Of a DNA stretch of 64,000 bases, positions 8,412 through 16,676 are shown one piece after another. This stretch comes from JAJPKK01 sp963824905 (lineage in GTDB: Bacteria; Pseudomonadota; Alphaproteobacteria; Rhizobiales; Xanthobacteraceae), in assembly GCA_963824905.1 (NCBI GenBank), contig CAWGRH010000005.1:62001-126000 (forward strand). Reading direction: 5' to 3'. A model generated the notes under the pieces. The model ran no database searches. It was given only the letters and a program-made list of their open reading frames with translations, and was not told the DNA's origin. The translations under genes and the position numbers were made by a program. Within the stretch, counting starts at the first letter, position 1. Each line of letters starts with the position of its first letter.

Positions 8412-8514
8412 GGGCAGGCGATGACAGCGCCGGACCTGTCAACTAAGCTTGCGCCAAGGCCCCGGCGATCGCGTCGGGCCACGAGGATGCCGGATCAAAT
8501 TAGGGAGAACTGCA

Positions 8515-9366
8515 ATGGGGTTGCGAAGCGTTTCCTGCGCGAGCGCGCTGGCGGCGATCGTCCTGTCGAGCGCCGTCGCCTTGGCGGACGACGCCAAGAA
8601 GTATCCGGACTGGGAGGGCCTGTGGAATCGTGGCAGCCCGGTCGGCACCTGGGATCCGACGAAGCCCGGAGGCCTCGGCCAGCAGGCGCCGCTTACCCCC
8701 GAATACCAGAAGGTCCTCGAGGCGAACCTTGCCAAAGGCAAGGCCGGCGTCCAGTTCGACATCAAGGGCACGTGCGGCCCGGTCGGAATGCCGCGAGTGA
8801 TGATGATGTACGAGCCGATGGAGATCGTGATCAAGCCGAAGACCACCTACATGCTGGTCGAATCCATGAGCCCGATCCGCCGCATCTATACCGACGGACG
8901 GGCGTTCCCGAACCCGGAGGAATCCGATCCGGCTTTCGTCGGCTTCTCGGTCGGCAAGTGGCTCGACACCGACAACGACGGCACCTACGACACGCTCGAG
9001 ATCGAGACCCGCAACATGCGCGGCCCGCGCCTGTTCGATTCGGTCGGCACGCCGCTCTCCAAGGACAACGACACCGTCGTCAAGGAGAAGATCTATCTCG
9101 ACAAGTCGAACCCTGACGTGTTGTGGAACGAGATCACCACGCAGGACGGCGCGCTGACGCGGCCGTGGACGGTGAAGCGGTTCTACAAGCGCGAGCACCA
9201 TCCGATCTACGAGGAATACAACTGCACCGAGGATAATCGTTGGGTGGCGATCGGCGGCGAGCTCTATCTCGCCGATTCCGAGGGCTATCTGATGCCGATC
9301 CAGAAGGGCCAGTCCGCGCCCGATCCAAAGTACCTGCAGAAGTATTTCCCGCAGGCGAAGAAGTAA
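8515..9366 (+). CDS. Secreted conserved hypothetical protein
   Basis: The 283-residue product has a signal peptide (GLRSVSCASALAAIVLSSA, cleavage around ALADD at residue 22). The mature part is rich in Trp, Tyr and charged residues, with KYPDWEGLWNRGSPVGTWDP near the start and repeated Asp-Pro pairs, but has no cofactor motif that I recognise. The C-terminus ends in KYLQKYFPQAKK. Similar proteins (about 280-300 residues, starting with a WxGxWxR pattern) occur in many alphaproteobacterial catabolic clusters without assigned function. I chose the ATG at 8515 because TAGGGAGA precedes it and the longer frame to 8449 has no signal-like start. It lies 103 bp after the FAH-fold gene. Confidence 0.72.
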   Translation: MGLRSVSCASALAAIVLSSAVALADDAKKYPDWEGLWNRGSPVGTWDPTKPGGLGQQAPLTPEYQKVLEANLAKGKAGVQFDIKGTCGPVGMPRVMMMYEPMEIVIKPKTTYMLVESMSPIRRIYTDGRAFPNPEESDPAFVGFSVGKWLDTDNDGTYDTLEIETRNMRGPRLFDSVGTPLSKDNDTVVKEKIYLDKSNPDVLWNEITTQDGALTRPWTVKRFYKREHHPIYEEYNCTEDNRWVAIGGELYLADSEGYLMPIQKGQSAPDPKYLQKYFPQAKK

Positions 9367-9392
9367 GAGGCACTCGGCAACACCAACCGACG

Positions 9393-9492
9393 GTCATTCC
9401 GGGGCGCCGCGCAGCGGCGAACCCGCAATCCACGCTTTTGCGCAATCGTCCTCTGGATTCGGGGTTCGCGCCGACGCGCGCGCCGGAATGAC
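9393..9492. repeat. Palindromic intergenic repeat (GTCATTCCGGGGCG type)
   Basis: Outer arms GTCATTCCGGGGCG and CGCGCCGGAATGAC, with inner arms GCGAACCC and GGGTTCGC, surround a central segment. This form is a third palindromic family in the window. It occupies the gap between the secreted protein and the globin; the frame that opens at 9488 starts inside the element, so that upstream start for the globin is not used here. Confidence 0.72.
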
Positions 9493-9526
9493 GAACGCAT
9501 CGATTCTTCTACCGAGAGAGGCAGAC

Positions 9527-9940
9527 ATGACGCCCGCACAACAAGCACTGGTCCAGGCGAGCTACGCGAAGGTGGTGCCGATCGCCGATACCGCGGCAAC
9601 GCTGTTTTACGAGGACCTGTTCCGGCGTGATCCGAGCCTCCGAGCCCTCTTCAAGGAGGACATGGCGGAACAGCGCCAGAAACTGATGGCAGCGATCGGC
9701 ACCGCGGTCGCCAGCCTGCGTGACTGGGGACGCATTGCACCTGCGATCGCGGCGCTCGGCGCGAGGCACGCCGCATACGGCGTAAGGGCCGAGCACTATG
9801 ACACCGTGGGAAAGGCCCTGATCGCCACCCTCCAAAAGGGTCTGGGCGATGCCTTCACGCCGGACGTGAAGGATGCCTGGCTCGCCTGCTATGGGGTGGT
9901 ATCGGCGGAAATGCTTGGCGGCGCGAAAGCCTCGACCTGA
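9527..9940 (+). CDS. Single-domain bacterial globin (Vitreoscilla haemoglobin-like)
   Basis: The 137-residue protein is a complete three-over-three globin without the flavoreductase domain of flavohaemoglobins. The expected landmarks are in place: Phe42 (CD1) in RALFKED, and the proximal His81 (F8) in LGARHAAYGV, followed by the E/F-region motif EHYDTVGKAL typical of VHb/FHb globins. It probably binds O2 and may scavenge NO or help respiration at low O2. The ATG at 9527 is preferred since GAGAGAG precedes it and the extra 13 codons upstream lie in a repeat. It stands alone; the next gene is 216 bp downstream. Confidence 0.87.
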   Translation: MTPAQQALVQASYAKVVPIADTAATLFYEDLFRRDPSLRALFKEDMAEQRQKLMAAIGTAVASLRDWGRIAPAIAALGARHAAYGVRAEHYDTVGKALIATLQKGLGDAFTPDVKDAWLACYGVVSAEMLGGAKAST

Positions 9941-10156
9941 AAAGCATCGCTTCGATTTGAATTGATTGCTCTCTGAGCTTGAACGCGCCTCGACGCCGCG
10001 GAACCTCCGGCTTCAGCGCCGAGTTCCATTCATGCCGAAGCGCCTCCCGGGTTCCGACGGAATGCGGCGCGGTCGCCGGGCCCGCGTGTGAGGGAAGTCA
10101 CTGTCGATCTCTGCATGATCCGTAGGATGCCCCTGTGCATTACCCAGGAGGCCGTC

Positions 10157-11863
10157 ATGTCACCGCAGATGCCGTTTGGCGTGGCCTGGACCGACGTGTT
10201 GCAGGTCATGCAAGTATACTGGATCATCGCTGCCGGAATGCTGGCCCTCTATTTCTACGGCCAGACACGTTTCAACAGCCTGGAATATGCGATCGATTTC
10301 GCCGGTCGCGGCGAGCCGGGCGATGTTGCGGGGGGCCGCCTGATCACGCCGGCGCCGCCGATCTTCACCACCTCGCGTGCGCGCTATATCCGCTTCGCAC
10401 TGTACTACGTCGCGATCCTGGAAGCAGGCTTCATCGCGATCGTATTCTTCTCTGGCCTCGTCGCCGATGCGGGCAATCTGCTCACGGGCGCGGAGGTGAC
10501 CCTGCCGACCGCCGCCGATCCGCTTCAGCACCGCGCGTTGTTCGCCCTGTTCGTGCTGACGGGGCTGCTCTCCTCTGTTCCCGGGTTGAAGGACATCGAT
10601 GGCTGGATGCTGCGCAAGCTGCACAAGGCGGCCTACATCCCGGACGACGCGAGGATCCTCGCCGAAAGCCTCTACGACGCGCCGTTCTCACCGACGGCGG
10701 AGACGCTCGCCGCGGTGCGTCCGACCCTCGTCAGCCGTGATGCGATGAGGGCGGCCGCAGGCCGGCTGACCGGCGGTCTCGAGCAGCGGCTGGTCCAGAT
10801 GGTCTGCCTGAGAACCGCGCTGACCGCCGCCATGAGCGCCGGGAAGTTCACCGGGTTCCGGATCAAGCTCGACCGCGATCTGCGGGAAGTCGCGAACCGG
10901 AGCCAGGAATTGCGGGCCGCGCTCACCGCGTACCTGCACGACCAGGAGAAAATCATCCCCGTCGAGGTGACCGACATCGACACCCATATCGCCGCCAATA
11001 TGGGCAACCAGGAGATCGCCGCTCTCGCCGCCCGCCGGCGCGAGCTGCAGGACAAGTGCGACGGTCTCTACGAGACGCTCTGCCTCCTCGCCGCGCTGGC
11101 GGCGTTTGCAACGGAGAGTGATCCGGAGGAGATGAGCGAGGCCCTGGCGAAGCTCGGCTTCACCATCAAATGCAAGACCTTGCCGTTGATGGACTGGGAT
11201 GCGGTCGCCCGCGTGGTGACCTCCATGTTCATGATCCTGCTCGCCGCCAACGCGTGCTACGCACTGGTCGGCTACCTTCGTGGCATCCCGTCGATGGCGC
11301 TCGACCGCGCGCACATCATCAAATATACGATCGTCTTCACCGTGAACTACGGAACCATCCTCATCCTCGCCATCAAACGCAAACGCGCATGGCGTGCCGA
11401 GGGCGCTTTCGATGGGCAGCGGCCCGAGAACCTCATCCTCGCCCTGATCGCCTACGCAGTTTCGCTGGCCTTCACCGTCCCGGTCAGCTACTTCCTGCGC
11501 GGCGAGCTGACGATCGCGCCGTTCCTCTACGCATCAAGCCAAGCGGTGCTCGGCTATTTCATCGGGGTCTATATCGACCGCGGCAATGCCTCGACGATCT
11601 CGTTTGCCACCGCCGCGTGGCAGGGCGCGCTGCAGCTTGTATTTACGATGGTCGCGTCTCTGTGCTCGACGCCGCTTCCGGGAACGTCGTCGAACCTGCT
11701 CGACATCCTCTCGATCAACGCCTACGTCGCGGTCCAGTCGGCGCTAAGCGGTTTCCTGATCGGCGTGCTGTTCCAGTTCTTCTACAAGCAGGCGACGCCG
11801 GTTGCTTCGCCGAGCTCCGCTTCGGTTCCTGCCGGTGCGGTGCTCATGGGCTCGACCCTGTGA
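10157..11863 (+). CDS. Uncharacterised polytopic membrane protein (paralogue A)
   Basis: The 568-residue protein has about three N-terminal membrane segments (residues ~15-35, ~80-108, ~125-145), a cytoplasmic-looking helical and charged middle region (~150-360), and about six C-terminal segments. Landmarks in the second half are LGFTIKCK (near 335), FTVNYGTILILAI, GYFIGVYIDRGNAS and SALSGFLIGVLFQFFYKQA at the C-terminus. I do not recognise a family with a function. The gene at 31938-33746 (minus) has the same architecture and matching motifs (FGLPIKC, ANYGFAISVILVI, YYMDRQTSS), so the two are paralogues. The ATG at 10157 follows AGGAG with suitable spacing. A strong hairpin terminator follows the stop codon. 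Confidence 0.75.
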   Translation: MSPQMPFGVAWTDVLQVMQVYWIIAAGMLALYFYGQTRFNSLEYAIDFAGRGEPGDVAGGRLITPAPPIFTTSRARYIRFALYYVAILEAGFIAIVFFSGLVADAGNLLTGAEVTLPTAADPLQHRALFALFVLTGLLSSVPGLKDIDGWMLRKLHKAAYIPDDARILAESLYDAPFSPTAETLAAVRPTLVSRDAMRAAAGRLTGGLEQRLVQMVCLRTALTAAMSAGKFTGFRIKLDRDLREVANRSQELRAALTAYLHDQEKIIPVEVTDIDTHIAANMGNQEIAALAARRRELQDKCDGLYETLCLLAALAAFATESDPEEMSEALAKLGFTIKCKTLPLMDWDAVARVVTSMFMILLAANACYALVGYLRGIPSMALDRAHIIKYTIVFTVNYGTILILAIKRKRAWRAEGAFDGQRPENLILALIAYAVSLAFTVPVSYFLRGELTIAPFLYASSQAVLGYFIGVYIDRGNASTISFATAAWQGALQLVFTMVASLCSTPLPGTSSNLLDILSINAYVAVQSALSGFLIGVLFQFFYKQATPVASPSSASVPAGAVLMGSTL

Positions 11864-11924
11864 ATGACGGCGATGCGCCGGCGGTCTGCCCTGCGCATCG
11901 CCCATCGGATCGTGGCAATGAAAT

Positions 11925-11959
11925 CGCCCCGGAGCCCCGCGCTCCGGGGCGAGCTTTTC
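11925..11959 (+). terminator. Rho-independent terminator after the polytopic membrane protein
   Basis: An 11-bp perfect stem (CGCCCCGGAGC at 11925-11935 with its complement at 11941-11951) closes a five-base loop and is followed by AGCTTTTC. It lies between two convergent genes and may serve both, although the T-run is on the plus strand. Confidence 0.72.
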
Positions 11960-12933
11960 AGGCCGGCACCGTCGTCGAAAGTCCCGTTGCCAGCGACGCG
12001 ATGACCGCCTCGAACGCCGCAGTGACGTCGACGAGCTCGCCCGGCGTCATCACGAACGGCGTGCCGTGCTCGACCGCCACGGCAAACGCCTCGCAGGCCG
12101 CGCGCAGCGAATCGACGCGCGCAAAGGTTTCCTCGCGCGGCGGCTTGCCGATCAAAGCGACCCGCAAGGTGTCCTCGTCACGCGCCTCGGCGGCACCATT
12201 GGTGCCGAACACATGGACGCGCCAGAACGGCGCGCTCGCCCGTACCGTCGCCATCACTGCCGGTCGCGCCGGACGCAAATTGGGCGAGCACCGCGACGGC
12301 GTCGCGCGGATCGGGCACGGGCTTCGCCGCGAACGCCTTGGCGTCGAGCTGACGGATCGGCCCGGCGAGCGAGATCAGCGCATCGAGCACGTGCAGCCCG
12401 CAGCCGGTCATGCCGAGCGCGGGGAATTCGTTCGGATCGTCGCGCCAGCCGCCGCCGATCACGTGGATCGAATACTCGTTGGAGAAGTGTCCTTCGATGT
12501 GGAGGATGTCGCCGAGCGCGCCGCTCTTCGCCACGCGCGCGAGCTCGCGCATCGAGGAGAAGAAACGCCGGTTGTAGCCGCTCGCCAGCGTCACGCCGGC
12601 GGCGCGGCAGGCCTCGACCGCACGCGCCGCCTCGGCGCGGGTCAGCGCGAGCGGCTTCTCGCACCACACCGCCTTGCCGGCCCTGGCGGCGGCGACAACC
12701 TCGTCGACGTGCTGGGAATGCGGCGTCGCGAGCACCACGGCGTCGATGGCAGGATCGGCAAGCACCTCGTCGAGGCTCGTCGTCAGCGCGAGGCTGTGTT
12801 GCGCGGCGAAGTCCTGCGCCGCCGTCGGGTTGCGGCTGACGGCCCGCACGTAGCGGATGTGCGAGCTGCCCGCCACGGCATTGACATGGTTGCGGCCCCA
12901 GCGCCCGAGCCCGACGATTGCGGCGTTGATCAT
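11958..12933 (-). pseudogene. Gfo/Idh/MocA-family NAD(P)-dependent oxidoreductase, frameshifted
   Basis: Read from the ATG at 12933, the first ~220 residues form a normal Rossmann oxidoreductase: AAIVGLGRWGRNHVNAV (dinucleotide loop), then WCEKPLALTRAEA near residue 93, which holds the E-K-P motif with the catalytic-region Lys, and the GGGWRDDPNEFP block. Near 12262-12268 the frame shifts by one base: FASGAT is followed by nonsense in frame one, while another frame gives VMATVRASAPFWRVHVFGTN and runs to a stop at 11958. Removing one base in ACCGGCAGTG restores a protein of about 325 residues. Either the gene is recently broken or this is a base-calling error. Its substrate is unknown. It is divergent from the gene at 13055. 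Confidence 0.75.
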
Positions 12934-13054
12934 AGGAGCATCCGTTCGACTGAAGTCGTCATGGCTTGTCCCGGAGACGATGCCGTGGTGGCGTCGTTTG
13001 ACAAGCACCGGGCCGACGGGTCATAGCGCGCGACGCGTTATTGAGGAAGCCAAC

Positions 13055-13927
13055 ATGAGCGATCCGGTCGGTATCGTCGGTCTCGGCCTGATGGGAAGCG
13101 TGCTGGCGCGCCGGCTCGTCGCCGCGGGGTTCGATGTGGTGGGCTACGACATCGACGCGGCGAAGACCGCGGCCCTCGCTGCGCTCGGCGGCCGCGCCGC
13201 GGCGTCGATCGGTGACGTCGCACGCGCGGCCGATCCGATCATCCTCGCGGTGTTCGACACCGGCCAGGTTGAGGAGGTGGTGGAAGGGCCGATCCTCACG
13301 GCGCTCGGCGACGCCTCGGGCAAGATCGTGACGTGCACCTCGACCTGCGATCCCGACCGCATCGCTGCGCTCGCGCGCCGCGTCGAGCCTCGCGGGCTGC
13401 GGTTTCTCGAAACGCCGGTGTCCGGCACCAGCGAGCAGGTGCGGCGCGGCGAAGGAGTCGGGCTGATCGGCGGCGACCGGCAAGTGGCGGCGCAGGTGGC
13501 CTCCGTGCTCGACGCGATCTTTCCGGTGCGATTCCATGTCGGCGCCCCCGGCGACGGCGGCCGCGCCAAGCTTGCGGTGAACCTCATTCTCGGGCTCAAC
13601 CGCGTCGCGCTCGCCGAAGGCCTGGTGTTCGCGACCCGCCTCGGCCTCGATCCGCAGGCTTTCCTCGAGATCGCACGCGGCTCGGCCGCCTATTCCCAGG
13701 TGATGGACACCAAGGGCGCGAAAATGGCGACGTCAGATTTTGCGCCGGAAGGCCGCGCCCGCCAGACCCTCAAGGACGTGCACCTGATGCTCGACCAGGC
13801 CGCGCGCTGCGGCCAGGCGCTGCCGCTTCTCGAGGTGCACCGCGACATTCTCACGGCCTGCGTCGCCGCCGGCGAAGGCGACCTCGACAACAGCGTGGTG
13901 ATAAACGAAATCCGCCGTCGGCGATGA
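13055..13927 (+). CDS. NAD(P)-dependent 3-hydroxyisobutyrate dehydrogenase-family oxidoreductase
   Basis: The 290-residue protein begins with the Rossmann motif VGIVGLGLMGSVLARRL (residues 4-20, GxGxMG). LETPVSGTSEQVRRGE near residue 118 is the conserved substrate-binding block of beta-hydroxyacid dehydrogenases, and GRAKLAVNLILGLN near residue 170 contains the catalytic Lys of the GxxxKxxxN motif. The typical reaction is oxidation of a 3-hydroxy acid to a semialdehyde or the reverse reduction. The start at 13055 follows TTGAGGAAG; the frame open to 12857 is antisense to the oxidoreductase gene. It is divergent from the frameshifted Gfo/Idh/MocA gene and 68 bp before an MmcQ/YjbR gene. The specific substrate is not known. 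Confidence 0.85.
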   Translation: MSDPVGIVGLGLMGSVLARRLVAAGFDVVGYDIDAAKTAALAALGGRAAASIGDVARAADPIILAVFDTGQVEEVVEGPILTALGDASGKIVTCTSTCDPDRIAALARRVEPRGLRFLETPVSGTSEQVRRGEGVGLIGGDRQVAAQVASVLDAIFPVRFHVGAPGDGGRAKLAVNLILGLNRVALAEGLVFATRLGLDPQAFLEIARGSAAYSQVMDTKGAKMATSDFAPEGRARQTLKDVHLMLDQAARCGQALPLLEVHRDILTACVAAGEGDLDNSVVINEIRRRR

Positions 13928-13995
13928 CGGGCGACGACGAAGACGTGTTGCGGCGTCGAAGTGCGTGGTACGGACGGTCCGTGACGGAGGAGTGC

Positions 13996-14325
13996 ATGTC
14001 TGTCGACGCTGCGCGCGTGCGCGAGTTGGCCCTCGCTCTTTCATCGGCGAGCGAGGCGCCTCACTTCGACCGGCTCGCGTTCCGCACCCCTCGCAAGATC
14101 TTCGCCACGTTGAACGCGCGCGACGCCGACCTGAACCTGATGTTCGATCCCGACCTGCGCGACTTCTATTGCGAGCAGGCGCCGCATGCGTTCGCCCCTG
14201 TGCCCGGCGGATGGGGGCGCCGGGGAGCGACACGCTGCGATCTTCGAAAGGTGGACGAGGCGACGTTGATGTCCGCTCTGCGGGCCGCTCATCGACTTGC
14301 AGCACCCAGACCTAAGCGACGGTAG
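13996..14325 (+). CDS. MmcQ/YjbR family protein
   Basis: The 109-residue protein matches the small MmcQ/YjbR family (PF04237, CyaY-like fold): an N-terminal helix ARVRELALALSSASEAPHF, then FRTPRKIFATLNARDADLNL, and the final helix DEATLMSALRAAHRLAAP. It has no catalytic motif; the fold is often described as DNA-binding-like but the function is unknown. It starts with ATG after GGAGGAG. The preceding dehydrogenase ends 68 bp upstream, so the two could share a transcript, and ilvE converges on it 25 bp downstream. Confidence 0.82.
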   Translation: MSVDAARVRELALALSSASEAPHFDRLAFRTPRKIFATLNARDADLNLMFDPDLRDFYCEQAPHAFAPVPGGWGRRGATRCDLRKVDEATLMSALRAAHRLAAPRPKRR

Positions 14326-14350
14326 CGAGCGGCTTCCGGACGCGCCGCGG

Positions 14351-15241
14351 CTACGCCGCGACGGCCTTGCCCTTGGGCTGCACCTCGGCCGAGTAATCGT
14401 CCATCAGCTGCTTGGTGATCGCGCCGGGCTTGAACTTCCACTCCGCGATCTCGGACACCGCCGTCACTTCGGCCGCGGTGCCGGTGATGAAGCACTCGGT
14501 GAAGCTCGTGAGCTCGTCGGGCAGGATGCGCCGCTCGACCACCTCGATGCCGCGCCGCCGCGCGAGGTCCATGGCGGTGCGGCGCGTGATGCCGTCGAGG
14601 AAGCAGTCGGCGGTCGGCGTGTGGATGCGCCCGTCCTTGATGAAGAAGATGTTGGCCCCGGTGCACTCGGCGACCCGGCCCTCCCAGTCGAGCATCATCG
14701 CATCGGCATAGCCGCGGCGTTCCGCGCGGTGCTTGGAGATGGTGCAGATCATGTAGAGCCCGGCGGCCTTGGCAAGGCACGGGATGGTGCGCGGATCGGG
14801 CCGACGGTATTCGGCGAGGTCGAGCCGGATGCCCTTGAGTTGCTGCGCGGGATCGAAATAGCTCGGCCATTCCCAAGTGGCGATGGCGAGATGAATCCGG
14901 TTGTTCTGTGCCGCCACCCCGAGCTGTTCGGAGCCGCGCCACGCGATCGGGCGGACGTAAGCGTCCTTCTGGCCGTTCTTTTCGACAACCAGGCGCTTGG
15001 CGGCGTCGATCTCGGCGACCGAGTAGGGGATCTCGAAGTCGAGCAGGGTGGCGGAGCGCACCAGGCGCTCGGAATGCTCGGTGCCCTTGAATATCACGCC
15101 ATTGTAAGCGCGCTCGCCCTCGAACACGGCGCTCGCGTAATGCAGGCCATGGGTGAGGACATGGATGTTGGCCTGCGGTCCCGGCACCAGTTTGCCGTCG
15201 AACCAGATCATGCCTTCCATTTGGTCGAAGGGCACCGCCAT
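14351..15241 (-). CDS. ilvE: Branched-chain-amino-acid aminotransferase
   Basis: The enzyme transfers the amino group between branched-chain amino acids and 2-oxoglutarate, using PLP. The 296-residue protein is a fold-type IV aminotransferase: HYASAVFEGERAYNG near residue 36, RPIAWRGSEQ near residue 98, the PLP-lysine block CLAKAAGLYMICT near residue 160, ECTGANIFFIKDGRI and the phosphate-binding end ITGTAAEVTAVSEI. The start is the ATG at 15241, preceded by a perfect GGAGG; the open frame to 15334 has no better site. It is divergent from the MarR gene, with 189 bp between them that must hold both promoters. In related bacteria ilvE also neighbours this MarR/OmpR pair. Confidence 0.92.
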   Translation of the reverse strand: MAVPFDQMEGMIWFDGKLVPGPQANIHVLTHGLHYASAVFEGERAYNGVIFKGTEHSERLVRSATLLDFEIPYSVAEIDAAKRLVVEKNGQKDAYVRPIAWRGSEQLGVAAQNNRIHLAIATWEWPSYFDPAQQLKGIRLDLAEYRRPDPRTIPCLAKAAGLYMICTISKHRAERRGYADAMMLDWEGRVAECTGANIFFIKDGRIHTPTADCFLDGITRRTAMDLARRRGIEVVERRILPDELTSFTECFITGTAAEVTAVSEIAEWKFKPGAITKQLMDDYSAEVQPKGKAVAA

Positions 15242-15421
15242 AGTCTTTCCTCCGGTTTGGCCCTGTTGTCGTGGCCCGCTGCTTTGCGTCGGGCGCCAAC
15301 TCTCGATATGGTTGCGGGGCGATGAAAACGCCATGGCGCGAAGGACGCAACGGTCGCCGATCGACGACAGTGCGCATGTTCCTTCCGCTCAACAGGGCAC
15401 CATGGTAACAAAACCCAAAAA

Positions 15422-15442
15422 TATGTCAACATGGCTGACATA
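15422..15442. promoter_or_regulatory. Putative MarR-type operator overlapping the marR start codon
   Basis: Perfect 7-bp inverted arms TATGTCA (15422-15428) and TGACATA (15436-15442) are spaced by seven bases, and the ATG of the MarR gene (15431) lies inside the spacer. MarR dimers usually bind such 18-21 bp dyads and commonly autoregulate. Because ilvE is divergent from the same gap, binding could also affect it. This is inferred from position and symmetry only. Confidence 0.45.
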
Positions 15443-15955
15443 AATTTGAACATCCCCGTCGGGGCGGGCGAAATCAGGCACAAGACGGAGCCGCTCTGGG
15501 ATTTGATCGAGCTGCTCTTCTTTGCCTATCGTGATTTCGTCGGCGACGCCGACGAGGTCTTGGCGCGGCTCGGCTTCGGGCGCGCTCATCACCGCGTGCT
15601 GCATTTCGTCAATCGTAATCCCGGCATGAAGGTCGCGGAGCTGCTCGGCATTCTCAAGATCACCAAGCAGTCGCTCGGGCGCGTGCTCAAGCAGTTGATC
15701 GACGAGGGCTATGTCGAGCAGAGAAAGGGCGCCGACCGACGCCAACGCTTGTTGTTCGTCACCGCGAAGGGAGAGTCGCTCGCGCTCAAGCTCGCCGCCC
15801 TGCAGACCGCGCGGATCGGGCGGGCGTTCGCCGGGCTCGGCTATGCCGACCAGGAATCGGCGCGCCGTTTTTTGATTGCGATGCTCGACCCTGGCCAGCG
15901 TGATAGCGTGCTGCGGCTCATCGATGGCGGCGATTCGCGCCGGCGACGGCTGTGA
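15431..15955 (+). CDS. MarR-family transcriptional regulator (PetP-like)
   Basis: The 174-residue protein has the winged-helix MarR core: GFGRAHHRVLHFVNRNPGMK, then VAELLGILKITKQSLGRVLK as recognition helices (residues ~70-95), and a wing with EQRKGADRRQRLLFVTAKG. The N-terminal helix (TEPLWDLIELLFFAYRDF) and the C-terminal helices make the dimer. It precedes an OmpR-type response regulator by seven bases and a histidine kinase that overlaps it, an order that recalls petP-petR of Rhodobacter, where both are required together. No effector can be predicted. The dyad at 15422-15442 overlaps its start, pointing to autoregulation. Confidence 0.88.
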   Translation: MADINLNIPVGAGEIRHKTEPLWDLIELLFFAYRDFVGDADEVLARLGFGRAHHRVLHFVNRNPGMKVAELLGILKITKQSLGRVLKQLIDEGYVEQRKGADRRQRLLFVTAKGESLALKLAALQTARIGRAFAGLGYADQESARRFLIAMLDPGQRDSVLRLIDGGDSRRRRL

Positions 15956-15962
15956 GGCTCAC

Positions 15963-16676
15963 ATGGAGTCGCAGGCGACCGCACAGCTTCCGGACGATGC
16001 CCCGCACCTCCTCGTGGTCGACGACGACCGCCGCATCCGCGATCTGCTCTCGCGCTTCCTGCGCGCGGAGGGCTACCGCGTCACCACCGCCGACACCGCG
16101 GCCGACGCCCGCGCCAAGCTCGACGGGCTGAGCTTCGATCTCCTCATTCTCGACATCACCATGCCCGGCGAGACCGGCTTCGAGCTCGCGAAGTCGCTGC
16201 GCACGCAGTCGACCGTGCCGATCCTGATGCTCACCGCCCGCGCCGAGAAGGAGAACCGCATCACCGGCCTCGAGATCGGCGCCGACGATTATGTCGCCAA
16301 GCCGTTCGAGCCGCGCGAGCTGTCGCTGCGCATCGCCAACATCTTGAAGCGCGTCCAGCCGGCGCCGCCGCCGCCCGCGGCGGAGACCGTGCGGTTCGGT
16401 CCGTATCTCTTCCACCTCGCGCGCGGCGAGCTGCGGCGCGGTGACGAGATCGTGCATCTCACCGATCGCGAGAAGGAGATGCTGCGCCTGCTCGCCGCCG
16501 AGCCCGGCGCCACCGTGCCCCGCCTCGCGTTGACCGGCAACGGCGCCACCGCCGGCGAACGCGCGGTCGACGTGCAGGTCAATCGGCTGCGGCGCAAGAT
16601 CGAGACCGATCCCGCCAATCCGCTGTTCGTGCAGACGGTGCGCGGCATCGGCTACCGGCTGGTGCTGGCGCCGTGA
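15963..16676 (+). CDS. OmpR-family response regulator (PetR-like)
   Basis: The 237-residue protein has a receiver domain (residues ~14-130) with the acidic pair VVDDD, the phosphoacceptor Asp64 in LLILDITMPGETG, the Thr switch in ILMLTARAE and the Lys in YVAKPFEPREL. A Pro-rich linker (PAPPPPAAE, ~142) leads to a winged-helix DNA-binding domain with LTDREKEMLRLLAAEPG and AVDVQVNRLRRKIETDP. It starts seven bases after the MarR gene and overlaps the histidine kinase gene by four bases, so the three are one operon. The partner kinase is almost certainly the next gene. Targets are unknown; in Rhodobacter PetR affects cytochrome genes. Confidence 0.92.
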   Translation: MESQATAQLPDDAPHLLVVDDDRRIRDLLSRFLRAEGYRVTTADTAADARAKLDGLSFDLLILDITMPGETGFELAKSLRTQSTVPILMLTARAEKENRITGLEIGADDYVAKPFEPRELSLRIANILKRVQPAPPPPAAETVRFGPYLFHLARGELRRGDEIVHLTDREKEMLRLLAAEPGATVPRLALTGNGATAGERAVDVQVNRLRRKIETDPANPLFVQTVRGIGYRLVLAP

